Assembly (NCBI RefSeq): GCF_002025255.2
Contig: NZ_CP054587.1
Span: forward strand, 124,001 to 188,000
Length of the DNA stretch: 64,000 bases
Source of the DNA: Halolamina sp. CBA1230
GTDB lineage: Archaea > Halobacteriota > Halobacteria > Halobacteriales > Haloferacaceae
Direction: 5' to 3'
Positions 37,064 to 45,552 of the stretch are shown here, in pieces. The first letter of the stretch is position 1, and every line of letters begins with the position of its first letter. The notes under the pieces were generated by a model. The model made no database searches and had not been told where the DNA came from. It saw nothing but the letters and a program-made list of their open reading frames with translations. Made by a program: the position numbers and the translations under genes.

Positions 37064-37480
37064 ATGTCCTCCACCGGCGACCAACCGAGCGAACAGTTCC
37101 TCACGATGCTGGGTGTTGGCTCGGGCGTGATGCAGATCGTCGTGTTCACCGCGGTCGGCGTGATGACGCTCGACAGCGTCCCGTACGGTGTCGCGATCGG
37201 CGGCCTCTCCGGCCTCGGCACGTTCCTCTTCCTCCCGTGGTTCCTGAGTCTCTCGGCCGCCCAGGAGGAGGACGACGACGGGTTCGGCCCGGCGATGGAA
37301 CGGATCTCCCGTGATACCGGCCCCGGCGTGTTCGGCCTGGGGCTGGAGATGGGGGCGATCGTCATGCTCGCCGTCGGGTTCGCCCGCGGGCCCGACCTCC
37401 TGCTGGGCGTCGCGATCGCCCTCGCGGTCGCCGTCGGCGTGTATCTGGTCGGCTCGTTCGTACTCGGCCGGCAGTCGTGA
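37064..37480 (+). CDS. Membrane protein, unknown, probably ended early by a frameshift
   Basis: A 138-residue protein with about four membrane helices, starting MSSTGDQPSEQFLTMLGVGS. QEEDDDGFGPAMERISRDTG is a central acidic loop. It stops at 37480, but good coding sequence continues at once in another frame to 37586 with one more helix (VSLIVAGMLLALPLSLILSA), and this has no start codon of its own. A one-base change near 37474-37480 would join them into a protein of about 174 residues. It may be a real mutation or a sequencing error. Confidence 0.6.
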   Translation: MSSTGDQPSEQFLTMLGVGSGVMQIVVFTAVGVMTLDSVPYGVAIGGLSGLGTFLFLPWFLSLSAAQEEDDDGFGPAMERISRDTGPGVFGLGLEMGAIVMLAVGFARGPDLLLGVAIALAVAVGVYLVGSFVLGRQS

Positions 37481-37586
37481 CGGCGACATCGACGAGTACG
37501 AGCGCCGCGTCAAACGAACGGGGGTCTCGCTGATCGTGGCCGGGATGCTGCTCGCGCTCCCGCTGTCGCTGATACTCTCCGCGTGA
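37476..37586 (+). pseudogene. Coding segment without own start, probable 3' end of the gene at 37064
   Basis: This frame encodes RDGDIDEYERRVKRTGVSL and a membrane helix up to a TGA at 37586, with strong GC at third positions. No ATG, GTG or TTG lies near its 5' edge. The best reading is that it is the C-terminal part of the preceding membrane protein, separated by a frameshift. Confidence 0.6.
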
Positions 37587-37635
37587 AGTGATCTCGCTCC
37601 CCCGAAGCTAAACCCTCCCCGCGACAGGGACGACT

Positions 37636-38793
37636 ATGGACGCCGCCCTCGTCAGCGAGAAAGTCGATCAGGCTCGCGCCGCCGTCGCCGACAGCGACGC
37701 CGACGCGTGGGTGATCTTCTGCCGGGAGACGACCGAGACCCGGGAGCCATCGCTCCCGTACGTGCTGGGGTTCGACGTCGTCTGGCCGACCGCGGTCGTG
37801 ATCGGCCCCGAGGAGTCGACCGTGATCCTCGGCCGGCACGACGCCCCGACCGCGGAGGATCTCGGGGTCCACGAGGTCCGCCCGTACGACGAGTCGATCC
37901 GCGAGGACCTGCGGGACACGATCTCCCGGATGGACGCCGACCGGCTCGCGCTGAACTTCGACCGCGACGACCCCGTCGCCGACGGCCTGAGCCACGGGCT
38001 GTTCCTGAAGCTCGACGACCTGCTCCCGGACCGGGAGTTCGTCAGCGCGAGCGGGGTCGTCGCCGACGTGCGCGGGATCAAGTCCGAAACCGAGCACCGA
38101 CGGATCGAGACAGCCGCGGACACGACGCTCGACCTCCTCCACGACGCCGCGGCGGAGTGGACCCCCGAGACGACCGAAGCCGAGCTGGCCGACTTCCTCC
38201 ACGAACGGATGCGCGAGGCTGGATACGACAGCGCGTGGTCGTGGGAGTACTGCCCGACGGTCCACGCCGGCGGCGACGCCGAGGTGGGCCACACGCTCCC
38301 GGGCGACCGAACCGTCCCCGAGGGCGAACTGCTCCACGTCGACTTCGGCGTCGTCCGAAACGAGTACGCTGCGGATCTCCAGCGCGTCTGGGTTCGGGGC
38401 GAGCCGGCCGATGGGCTCGTCGAGGCGTTCGAGGACGTGCGCGCGGCCATCGACGCCGGGCGTGACGTGCTCGAACCCGGCGTCGTCGGCCACCGTGTCG
38501 ACGCCCGCGCTCGCGCGGAACTGGTCGCGCGCGACCGTGACCTGTTCGACCACGCGCTCGGCCACCAGGTCGGCCGAACCGCCCACGACGGCGGTACGCT
38601 GCTGGGTCCCGAGTGGGACCGCTACGGCGAGGCCGTCGAGGGCGAGGTCCGCCCGGGCGAGGTGTACACGCTCGAACTCGGCCTCGACACCGAGTTGGGG
38701 TACGTCGGGCAGGAGGAGATGGTGCGCGTGACCGAGGACGGCACCGAGTTCGTGGTCGAGCCACAGACCGATCTCTGGCGACTGGACGAGTAG
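37636..38793 (+). CDS. M24 family metallopeptidase (Xaa-Pro peptidase-like)
   Basis: A 385-residue protein with an N-terminal creatinase-type domain (about 1-160) and an M24 domain. Metal ligands are Asp in HVDFG, Asp in NEYAADLQRVW, His in ALGHQVGRTAHDGG, Glu in YTLELGL and Glu in GQEEMVRV. The second ligand motif is slightly unlike canonical Xaa-Pro dipeptidases, so the substrate may differ. It is a paralogue of the gene at 9586. Confidence 0.82.
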   Translation: MDAALVSEKVDQARAAVADSDADAWVIFCRETTETREPSLPYVLGFDVVWPTAVVIGPEESTVILGRHDAPTAEDLGVHEVRPYDESIREDLRDTISRMDADRLALNFDRDDPVADGLSHGLFLKLDDLLPDREFVSASGVVADVRGIKSETEHRRIETAADTTLDLLHDAAAEWTPETTEAELADFLHERMREAGYDSAWSWEYCPTVHAGGDAEVGHTLPGDRTVPEGELLHVDFGVVRNEYAADLQRVWVRGEPADGLVEAFEDVRAAIDAGRDVLEPGVVGHRVDARARAELVARDRDLFDHALGHQVGRTAHDGGTLLGPEWDRYGEAVEGEVRPGEVYTLELGLDTELGYVGQEEMVRVTEDGTEFVVEPQTDLWRLDE

Positions 38794-38852
38794 AGACCGT
38801 CGCCCACGCCGATGGGCGAGCTTTCAAGTCCGGTGACGGCAGTACTACGCCC

Positions 38853-40571
38853 ATGCCCGTCTCGCCCGCCTTCCAGTTCGGAGCAGTGCCGTGGGGACTG
38901 CTCCAGCGCGCGTTCGTCGTCGTCGCGCTGCTGGGCGGCGCCGCAGTCGCACTCTGGCTCGACGACGGCCGTCTCCCGGCCCGCCTCCGCGATCGGTTCG
39001 TGCTCGGCGTGCCGTGGGGCACCGCCGTCACCGTCCTCGGCGTGCTCGCGGTGTACCTGTTCGTTCAGGGCGGCTACGCACACTGGTACCGGCCGGTCGT
39101 CATCCCGTTCCGCGCGTGGTCGTACTTCGAACCGCTGGGGATGCTCGTCGCGGGGTTCGCCCACGCCGGCCCGGGCCACCTGCTGGGGAACCTCTTCGGC
39201 GCGCTCACGCTCGCACCGATCGTGGAGTACGCCGTCGGTCACTACCCGCACGGTGCGGACCACCCCGGGGATCCCCAGCCGTCCACGCTCCGTGAACGAC
39301 TCGCCGCACTCTGCCGGAGCCCCATCGCCCGCGCGTTTCTGCTGTTCCCGCTCGCGGTCGCCGTCGTCGGCGTCGTCCTCACGCTGTTCACGATCGGCGC
39401 CGTCATCGGGTTCTCGGGGGTCGTGTTCGCGTTCGCGGGGTTCGCGCTCGTGCGCTACCCGCTGGGGACGGTGCTGGCGCTGGTGGCGTCGGATCTGCTG
39501 AACCTCCTCTACAACGCGCTCCAGAACCCAACGATCACGGCCTCGGGGCGCTCGCGGTTCGTCACGCCCTGGTTCGCGGATATCGCGATCCAGGGGCACG
39601 CGATCGGCCTGCTCGTGGGCGTCGTGCTGAGCGCGCTACTACTGCGCCGCCGTAGCGGCGACCCCCCGTCGCCGGCACGGCTGTTCGCCGGCGCGCTCCT
39701 GCTCGCCAGCGCCCAGTCGCTCTGGGCGGTGTACTGGTACCGCGGCGGCACCGACTACGTGCTCTACCGCGCGGTCGGCCTCGGTCTCGTCGCGCTGTCG
39801 GCGACGCTGATCGTCGTCGCCGCCGCCGGGCCGGACCGCCGTCCGTTCGCGGGGGACGACGCAGGCGGCGACGACTCCTGGCGCGCGGCGCTCGCGTCGC
39901 TGTCGGTGCGCCAGGTCGCGATCGCCGCGATCGTGGTCGTGGCCGCCGCGTTCTCCGGCCCCGCGGTCGCGGTCAACCTCGTCTCCACCGAGGGCGACCT
40001 GCCGGGCGAGCCCGCGACCGTCCGCGGCTACGAGATCACCTACGCCGAGGGGGTCGAGAACGAGATGGTGTCGGCGGTCCCCGTCACCCTGTTCGGCGAG
40101 ACCACACAGGTCACCACCTCGGGGGTGATCGTCTCGAACCCCGACAGGAAGATCTGGCTGTCGGTGGTCCCGCGGGGGCGACTCGCCGCCAACGGCCGGT
40201 CGACCGTCATCGTCGGCGGGGTCGGCTGGCGGGAGACGGTGACTGCGGTCCGGCGCGGGTGGAGCGCGGTCGGCGGTGGCACCGCCTACACCGTCGCGCT
40301 CGACGACGGCGGCGAGCGTCGGACCGTGTTCAGCTCCGCTCCCGCACACGCGGAGCCGAGGATCGCGAACCAGAACGTCTCCGTCGCCGCGGGCAACGAG
40401 TCGTTCCACCTCCTCGTGAGCGAGGGGAACGACACTATCCGGCGGCCGCTGCCGGCGACCAACGAGTCGGTGACCGTGCAGAACGTGACGTTTTACGGAC
40501 AGAACGACCGCATCGTCGCGGTCCACGACGGGACTCGCGTGACGGTGCTGGAGGCAGAGACGTACAACTGA
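38853..40571 (+). CDS. Rhomboid family intramembrane serine protease
   Basis: A 572-residue protein. Residues about 15-330 are a rhomboid membrane core: GHLLGNLFGALTLAP with the HxxxN motif, GFSGVVFAFAG with the catalytic serine in GxSG, and QGHAIGLLVG with the catalytic histidine. After several more helices, residues about 390-572 form an exported beta-rich domain with N-glycosylation-type sites (NVSV, NESF, NESV). It would cleave membrane-bound proteins. The start is the ATG at 38853. Confidence 0.82.
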   Translation: MPVSPAFQFGAVPWGLLQRAFVVVALLGGAAVALWLDDGRLPARLRDRFVLGVPWGTAVTVLGVLAVYLFVQGGYAHWYRPVVIPFRAWSYFEPLGMLVAGFAHAGPGHLLGNLFGALTLAPIVEYAVGHYPHGADHPGDPQPSTLRERLAALCRSPIARAFLLFPLAVAVVGVVLTLFTIGAVIGFSGVVFAFAGFALVRYPLGTVLALVASDLLNLLYNALQNPTITASGRSRFVTPWFADIAIQGHAIGLLVGVVLSALLLRRRSGDPPSPARLFAGALLLASAQSLWAVYWYRGGTDYVLYRAVGLGLVALSATLIVVAAAGPDRRPFAGDDAGGDDSWRAALASLSVRQVAIAAIVVVAAAFSGPAVAVNLVSTEGDLPGEPATVRGYEITYAEGVENEMVSAVPVTLFGETTQVTTSGVIVSNPDRKIWLSVVPRGRLAANGRSTVIVGGVGWRETVTAVRRGWSAVGGGTAYTVALDDGGERRTVFSSAPAHAEPRIANQNVSVAAGNESFHLLVSEGNDTIRRPLPATNESVTVQNVTFYGQNDRIVAVHDGTRVTVLEAETYN

Positions 40572-40575
40572 CCGA

Positions 40576-41367
40576 CTACTCGGCGTACAGCGCCGCCAGT
40601 TCGTCGAGGCGGTCGTGGCGTTCGACGGAGTGAGGCGCCGTCAGCGGCGAGACGCTGATCTCGCCGTCGACGACCGCGCGGCGGTCGGTGCCGTTCTCGT
40701 CGGGGATCTCGCCGGTCTGCATCCGCTGCCAGATGTTGTCCTCGAGCCGGATCGTCTCGCCGTCGAACTCGGCGCTCATCGCGTACAGCGGCGAGGGTTC
40801 GGTGACGGTCATCGGCGGCCGGCCGTCGTGCGCGTCGGGCGCGGGGGCGTTGACGTTGAGGTAGTCCGCCTCCGCGAACACGCCGGAGTCGAGCGACTCC
40901 TCGACCAGGTACGCCGCGGCGTCGCAGGCGTCGGTGTACGCCTCTTTCGGGGGCGAGATGCTCTCGAACTCCTCGCCGTCGGTGGTCGGAACGTACTGGG
41001 AGACGGCGATCGCCGGCACGTCGAAGAAGGTCGCCTCGACGGCCGCCGAGACGGTCCCGGACCGGCCCATCACGTACGAGCCGAGGTTCGCCCCCTTGTT
41101 GCAGCCGGCGACGACCACGTCCACGTCCGGGCAGAGCGCCTCGACGCCCGCGATCACGCAGTCGACGGGCGTCCCCTCGACGGCGTAGCCGAGTTCGTAC
41201 TCGTGAACCGTCGCCTCGAACGACCGGGCGCGGCCGACGGCGCTCTGGTTCGAGTACGGCGCGACCGCGACCGGATCACCGACCGCCTCGAGCGCCTCGT
41301 ACAGTGCCCGGAACCCCGGGCTCTCGATCCCGTCGTCGTTGGTCACCAGAATACGTGGCTCGCTCAT
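40576..41367 (-). CDS. surE: 5'/3'-nucleotidase SurE
   Basis: A 263-residue SurE that dephosphorylates nucleoside monophosphates. Metal-binding TNDDGIESPGF is at residues 9-19, SNQSAVG near 39, and VVAGCNKGANLG near 84 (the usual GxNxGxNLG). The tail of the gene converges with the rhomboid gene with four bases between the stops. Confidence 0.92.
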   Translation of the reverse strand: MSEPRILVTNDDGIESPGFRALYEALEAVGDPVAVAPYSNQSAVGRARSFEATVHEYELGYAVEGTPVDCVIAGVEALCPDVDVVVAGCNKGANLGSYVMGRSGTVSAAVEATFFDVPAIAVSQYVPTTDGEEFESISPPKEAYTDACDAAAYLVEESLDSGVFAEADYLNVNAPAPDAHDGRPPMTVTEPSPLYAMSAEFDGETIRLEDNIWQRMQTGEIPDENGTDRRAVVDGEISVSPLTAPHSVERHDRLDELAALYAE

Positions 41368-41412
41368 GTCCGGCGATGCGGCGGAACCGCGGTTAAGCGG
41401 TTCGACTCCGAC

Positions 41413-42234
41413 TCAGCCGTACCGTGATGCGTCCCCCTCGAGCACGGCGTCGATCCCCGAGAGGTCGTCGACGACGTGATCCGGCGTCACGGAGGAGCGC
41501 TCGATCCGCGCGTCGTCGGTCACGCCCGAGCGCACGAGCACGGTCGTCATCCCCGCGTCGGCGCCCAGCGCGATGTCGGTGTCCAGCCGGTCGCCGATCA
41601 CCAGACAGTCCGCCGCGTCGCAGTCGAGCCGATCCAACGCCAACTCCCGGGTGATCGCGTGGGGTTTGCCGAGCACGGCCTCGGCCTCGCGCTCGACAGT
41701 GCCGGTGACGGCGGCGATCATCGCGCCCGACCCCGGCACGTCGCCCTCGGCGGCGGGGATCACCGCGTCGGGGTCGCTGCCGACGATCGGGAGCGCCTCG
41801 CTCCGGACCGTCCGCGCGGCGGTCGTGAGCGTGTCGTAGTCGAACTCCCGGTCGATCGAGACGACCGCCACGTCGACGCCGCGCTCGGGGTTGCCGTGTT
41901 TGCCCGCGACGACCACGTCGAACCCCGCGTTCTCCAGCTGTTCGCGCAGCCCGCGCTCGCCCACGAGATACACCGTCTCGCCGGCGTGGTGCCGGCCGAG
42001 GTAGGCGACCGTGCTCGCGCCGGCCGTGAGGATCTCGTCGGGTTCGGCGTCGATGCCCGCACGCCGGAGCGTCTCGGCGTACGCTGCGGGCGGTCTGGTG
42101 GGGTTGTTGGAGACGAACAGTCGGCGAACCCCCCGGGCGTCGAGGGTAGCGAGGCCGACGTCGGCGCCGGGGAGGGGCTCCTCGCCGCGGAGAATTGTGC
42201 CGTCCACGTCGAGGATGGCGCCGTGGTAGCTCAT
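41413..42234 (-). CDS. HAD-superfamily phosphatase, NagD-like
   Basis: A 273-residue HAD hydrolase. DVDGT at residues 9-13 is motif I, VSNNPTRPP is motif II, KPHAI holds the lysine, and VIGDRLDTDIALGADAGMTTV is motif III/IV. The cap is the C2 type of NagD/4-nitrophenylphosphatases. Substrate uncertain; phosphoglycolate or another small phosphate ester is plausible. Confidence 0.85.
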   Translation of the reverse strand: MSYHGAILDVDGTILRGEEPLPGADVGLATLDARGVRRLFVSNNPTRPPAAYAETLRRAGIDAEPDEILTAGASTVAYLGRHHAGETVYLVGERGLREQLENAGFDVVVAGKHGNPERGVDVAVVSIDREFDYDTLTTAARTVRSEALPIVGSDPDAVIPAAEGDVPGSGAMIAAVTGTVEREAEAVLGKPHAITRELALDRLDCDAADCLVIGDRLDTDIALGADAGMTTVLVRSGVTDDARIERSSVTPDHVVDDLSGIDAVLEGDASRYG

Positions 42235-42277
42235 AGGGGGCAGAAGGGACGGCGGGGTCGAAAAGGCGCTGCTCGCG

Positions 42278-42721
42278 TTACTCCGGCTTCGTGACCGGGA
42301 TCGTCACCGCGTCGTCGTCGGGCTCTTCCTCACCGAACAGATCGTCCATCGCGGCCTCGACGTTCCACTTGTTCGCCTTGAACACGGCGTCGAACGCCGG
42401 GCCGACGATCGGGATCGACCCACCGGCCATGTCGACGGTGATCCGGGCGAGCATCCCCAGCAGCGTGGTGAAGCTGACGCCCAGCCGGGCGGACTCGACG
42501 ACGATGTACAGCGAGATCCCGGCGCTGAGCGCGTCGCCGACCCCGGGGATCATCGAGAGCAGCGGGTCGACACCGATCCGGTACTCGATCACGGGGATCT
42601 CGATCGACTCGTCGAGCACCATCGCGACGGTGCGCATCCGCTCCAGCGCCGCACGGTCGACCGATTCCGGAACGTCCTCCGGGTCGATGCCGTCGAACGC
42701 CGCCGCGATCTCGTCACTCAT
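42278..42721 (-). CDS. DUF4112 protein
   Basis: A 147-residue protein with two membrane helices. DPLLSMIPGVGDALSAGISL and SIPIVGPAFDAVFKANKWNV are the two DUF4112 motifs. It has a 45-residue soluble N-terminal part and an acidic C-terminus that the paralogue at 35068 lacks. Function unknown. The start is the ATG at 42721. Confidence 0.85.
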   Translation of the reverse strand: MSDEIAAAFDGIDPEDVPESVDRAALERMRTVAMVLDESIEIPVIEYRIGVDPLLSMIPGVGDALSAGISLYIVVESARLGVSFTTLLGMLARITVDMAGGSIPIVGPAFDAVFKANKWNVEAAMDDLFGEEEPDDDAVTIPVTKPE

Positions 42722-42807
42722 ACTGTGTGGTTGGGTCCAGACGAGTGTAAGCCCTGCGGCGCTCCGGTGCCGCCGAGAGTTAAGCATCGTGAGAGCCAAC
42801 GGGAGGT

Positions 42808-43467
42808 ATGGCCACGCTCGACGTCGTCGATCGCTGGGAGGGCGGCATCAGCTGGACGCTCGCCGAGGAGGTCGACGAAATGCACCGCACCAGCCACGCG
42901 ATCGAGACCGAGGCCGGGATCTGGGTGATCGACCCCGTCGACGCTCCCGGGCTCGACGACGAACTCGCGGCGTTGGGCGACGTGGCGGGGGTGACGCTCC
43001 TGCTCGACCGGCACAAACGCGACGCCGCTGCCGTGGCCGAGCGCCACGATGTCCCGGTGTCGCTGCCCGAACGGCTGTCGGGAGTTGCGGACGACCTCGA
43101 CGCTGAGACCGAGGTGTACAGCCGCGCGCTGCCGGACACGGCGTTCCGAACGATCACGGTGATCGACAACCGCTTCTGGCACGAGGTGGCGCTGTACGAC
43201 CGCGATCGTGGCACGCTGATCGTTCCCGAGGCCGTCGGCACGGTCGGCTTCTTCACCACCGACGTGGAGCGACTCGGCGTCCACCCGGCGCTGCGGCTGT
43301 TCCCGCCGCGGAAGGCGCTCGGTGATCTCTCCCCGGATCGCGTGCTCGTCGGCCACGGGGCGGGCGTGTTCGACGACGCCGCGAACGCGCTCCGGGTCGC
43401 GCTGGCCCGCTCCCGCAAGAGCGCGCCGAAGTACTACGCGGGGCTGCTCCGGACCGCACTGACGTAG
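42808..43467 (+). CDS. MBL-fold-like protein, probably lacking metal-site motif
   Basis: A 219-residue protein. The pattern of strands (WVIDPVDAPGLDDEL, LLLDRHKRDAAAVAERHDVPV) and the late RVLVGHGAGVFDDA resemble the metallo-beta-lactamase fold. The canonical HxHxDH motif is replaced by DRHKRDA, so metal catalysis is doubtful. It may be a non-catalytic or changed member. AGTTAAGC at 42778-42785 is a weak promoter element. Confidence 0.55.
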   Translation: MATLDVVDRWEGGISWTLAEEVDEMHRTSHAIETEAGIWVIDPVDAPGLDDELAALGDVAGVTLLLDRHKRDAAAVAERHDVPVSLPERLSGVADDLDAETEVYSRALPDTAFRTITVIDNRFWHEVALYDRDRGTLIVPEAVGTVGFFTTDVERLGVHPALRLFPPRKALGDLSPDRVLVGHGAGVFDDAANALRVALARSRKSAPKYYAGLLRTALT

Positions 43468-43525
43468 CGTCTCGCATTCGGGAATACCAAACTACAACTG
43501 CCACAGCCAACCTACCTCGGGTACC

Positions 43526-44284
43526 GTGACTCGCCCGCAGCTCACCCACATCCAGATCGACAACTACGGCCCGTGGACCGTCGAGCCCGAACCGCGTCGG
43601 GAGATGGACCTTCAGACGCTGCAGTCCCGGCTGTTCGCGGACATCGCCCAGTTCGTCGGCTCCCGGGACGGGTACGCCTTCTTCACCCGGTTCGACAACA
43701 TGGTCGCCGTGACGAACGGCCTCGACCGAGCCGATCACGAGCTCCTCCAGGAGTCGATCGGCAACCGCTACCCCATCTCGGTCAGCCTCGGGACCGCGAT
43801 CGACCCCGTGCCGATCGAGGCGCTGGAGGGCGCGACCGAGCGCGTCCAGGATGCCGGCAGCGCACAGGACCGCGCGCGACGCGAGGTGCTCGGCGGCGAG
43901 TACCGCCCGCCCGAGGCCGAGGACGTATCGATCGCCCACTTCGACGTGAACGACGCCACCGGGAAGTACACCGACCGACTCAACGAGTTCGACTCGTTCA
44001 TCCGGATCGAGCAGGCGTACGCCAGCCTGATGCGGTACATGCGGGAGGCCCACGGCGCGCTCTCCTTCTTCGTCGGCGGCGACAACGTGATCTCGGTCGT
44101 CCCGAAGATGTCCGAGGCGGAGTACGAGGCGGCGATCACCCACGTCAGCGACGACGCCGACGTGGAGCTCAAAGTCGGCGTCGGCAACGGCCCTACCCCC
44201 CACGACGCGGGGATCGACGCCAAACACGCGCTGGAGGACTGCCGCTACGACGGCACCCGCGTGGAGTTCGCCGGCGAGGACTGA
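43526..44284 (+). CDS. GTP cyclohydrolase III
   Basis: A 252-residue archaeal GTP cyclohydrolase III that converts GTP to FAPy-type pyrimidine for riboflavin and F420 synthesis. MTRPQLTHIQIDNYGPWTVE starts it, TRFDNMVAVTNGL follows, and FFVGGDNVISVVP is the GGDEF-like metal site of the enzyme. The start is a GTG at 43526. It provides the entry reaction of the archaeal riboflavin/deazaflavin route; no other such genes are in the window. Confidence 0.9.
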   Translation: MTRPQLTHIQIDNYGPWTVEPEPRREMDLQTLQSRLFADIAQFVGSRDGYAFFTRFDNMVAVTNGLDRADHELLQESIGNRYPISVSLGTAIDPVPIEALEGATERVQDAGSAQDRARREVLGGEYRPPEAEDVSIAHFDVNDATGKYTDRLNEFDSFIRIEQAYASLMRYMREAHGALSFFVGGDNVISVVPKMSEAEYEAAITHVSDDADVELKVGVGNGPTPHDAGIDAKHALEDCRYDGTRVEFAGED

Positions 44285-44309
44285 CCCGCCGCGTCGGGAT
44301 CGGGGCTCG

Positions 44310-44492
44310 TCACATCCGAGTCAACAGCAGATACCCCACCACCGCCAGCCCGAGCAGCAGCCCCACCAGATACGCAACGAACCCCCGGTTCTCGCCGCCG
44401 AGCGCCGCGTCGAGCAGCACGCTGGCCGCCCCCCAGACCGCGAGGACGACGCCGACGAGCAGGACCGTTTCGGCGGGGCTGCCGTGGATCAC
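44310..44492 (-). CDS. Two-helix membrane protein, unknown
   Basis: A 60-residue protein starting from the GTG at 44492 as MIHGSPAETVLLVGVVLAVW, with a second helix FVAYLVGLLLGLAVVGYLLL. The start is chosen because a TATA-like CTAAAC at 44517-44521 (minus strand) centres 27 bases before it; a longer reading to 44546 adds 18 unlikely residues. Function unknown. Confidence 0.6.
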   Translation of the reverse strand: MIHGSPAETVLLVGVVLAVWGAASVLLDAALGGENRGFVAYLVGLLLGLAVVGYLLLTRM

Positions 44493-44516
44493 GTCCGAGA
44501 GAGCGGGCCGCCGGGG

Positions 44517-44521
44517 TTTAG
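44517..44521 (-). promoter_or_regulatory. TATA-like box of the two-helix protein gene
   Basis: CTAAAC on the minus strand is 27 bases before the GTG at 44492. It fixes the start of this small gene. Confidence 0.45.
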
Positions 44522-44578
44522 CGGTTGTGGCGCACCCCTTCCGCAACCGCTTTTTCCGTCGGCCCCGTCGGACTGGTA

Positions 44579-45487
44579 ATGACCGAGCCGGTACCCGTCG
44601 CGGTTCCCCGGAAGGGGCGACCGCTGGAGGCGGTGCTGGAGCGGGTCGCCACCGTCGCCGACGGCGCCGATGCCGAGGAGACGGTCGATCAGGTGACCTC
44701 CGTACTCCGGTACGAGAAGGCGATCACGAAAGACGAACAGCGCGCCGAGAAGGGGAGCTACGAGCGGCTGCTCGAGTACTCCGCGCCCGCCGGCCCCACT
44801 GGGCCGGAGTTCACACTACTGCGGGACGACCGTGAGGGGAAACCCCGCCGGATCGTGTTCGACAGCCTCACCGTCGACCTCGACGGGACGCCGGTGCATC
44901 TGGTCGGTCGCGAGGAGCCGTTCCGCGCACTTCGCACCCACGAGTTCGCGCTGGGCTTCGACGCCGCCGACCTGGTGCTGGAGGAGGTCGTCTCTCTCGG
45001 CCCCGAGGGGGTCGACAACCTCGCCGCCGTGAACGAACGCATCGACCCAACGGAGTCCGACGTGCGCGTCGTCACCGGGCTCGGGGATACGGTGTACCAC
45101 ACACTACTCGGCACGCCGGCAGTCGCCCCCTCGGGTGACGACCTCGACCGCGAGTTCCTCGACAACTACGGGGGGCCGCTCTGTATCTCGCCGCGCTACG
45201 AGCGACTTGTGGAGGCGGTGCTGGGGATGGACGCCGTCGAGGACGTCGAGTTCGTCTACCCCGAGAACGGGCAGGAGGAGGAGGCCGCGATCGAGGAGGC
45301 TGGGCTCGGCGTCTACCTCACCGTCACCGGGAACACTGCCCGCGACCACGGGCTCGTACTGGGCGAACAGCTGTTCCCCAGCGAGACCGTGCTGCTCGAG
45401 AACACCGCCGAGATCGACGCCGAGATCGCGGCCGTCCGGTCGATCGTCACCGGCGGGCTCCGTGAGGAGACCGAACTCTGGGCGTAG
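44579..45487 (+). CDS. Uncharacterised protein, distantly HisG-like
   Basis: A 302-residue protein. MTEPVPVAVPRKGRPLEAVL resembles the start of ATP phosphoribosyltransferase HisG, and DAADLVLEEVVSLGPEGVDN resembles a periplasmic-binding-protein type II fold. It lacks the GTD-like phosphoribosyl-binding motif of true HisG. I therefore call no enzyme activity. A TTTTT run at 44551 lies upstream as a possible promoter element. The start is the ATG at 44579. Confidence 0.5.
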   Translation: MTEPVPVAVPRKGRPLEAVLERVATVADGADAEETVDQVTSVLRYEKAITKDEQRAEKGSYERLLEYSAPAGPTGPEFTLLRDDREGKPRRIVFDSLTVDLDGTPVHLVGREEPFRALRTHEFALGFDAADLVLEEVVSLGPEGVDNLAAVNERIDPTESDVRVVTGLGDTVYHTLLGTPAVAPSGDDLDREFLDNYGGPLCISPRYERLVEAVLGMDAVEDVEFVYPENGQEEEAAIEEAGLGVYLTVTGNTARDHGLVLGEQLFPSETVLLENTAEIDAEIAAVRSIVTGGLREETELWA

Positions 45488-45552
45488 TCCGACAGCGCTG
45501 TTCTCCCGTCCCGAGTCGTCAGAGCTTACACCGCCCGAGCCGACTCCCGACC

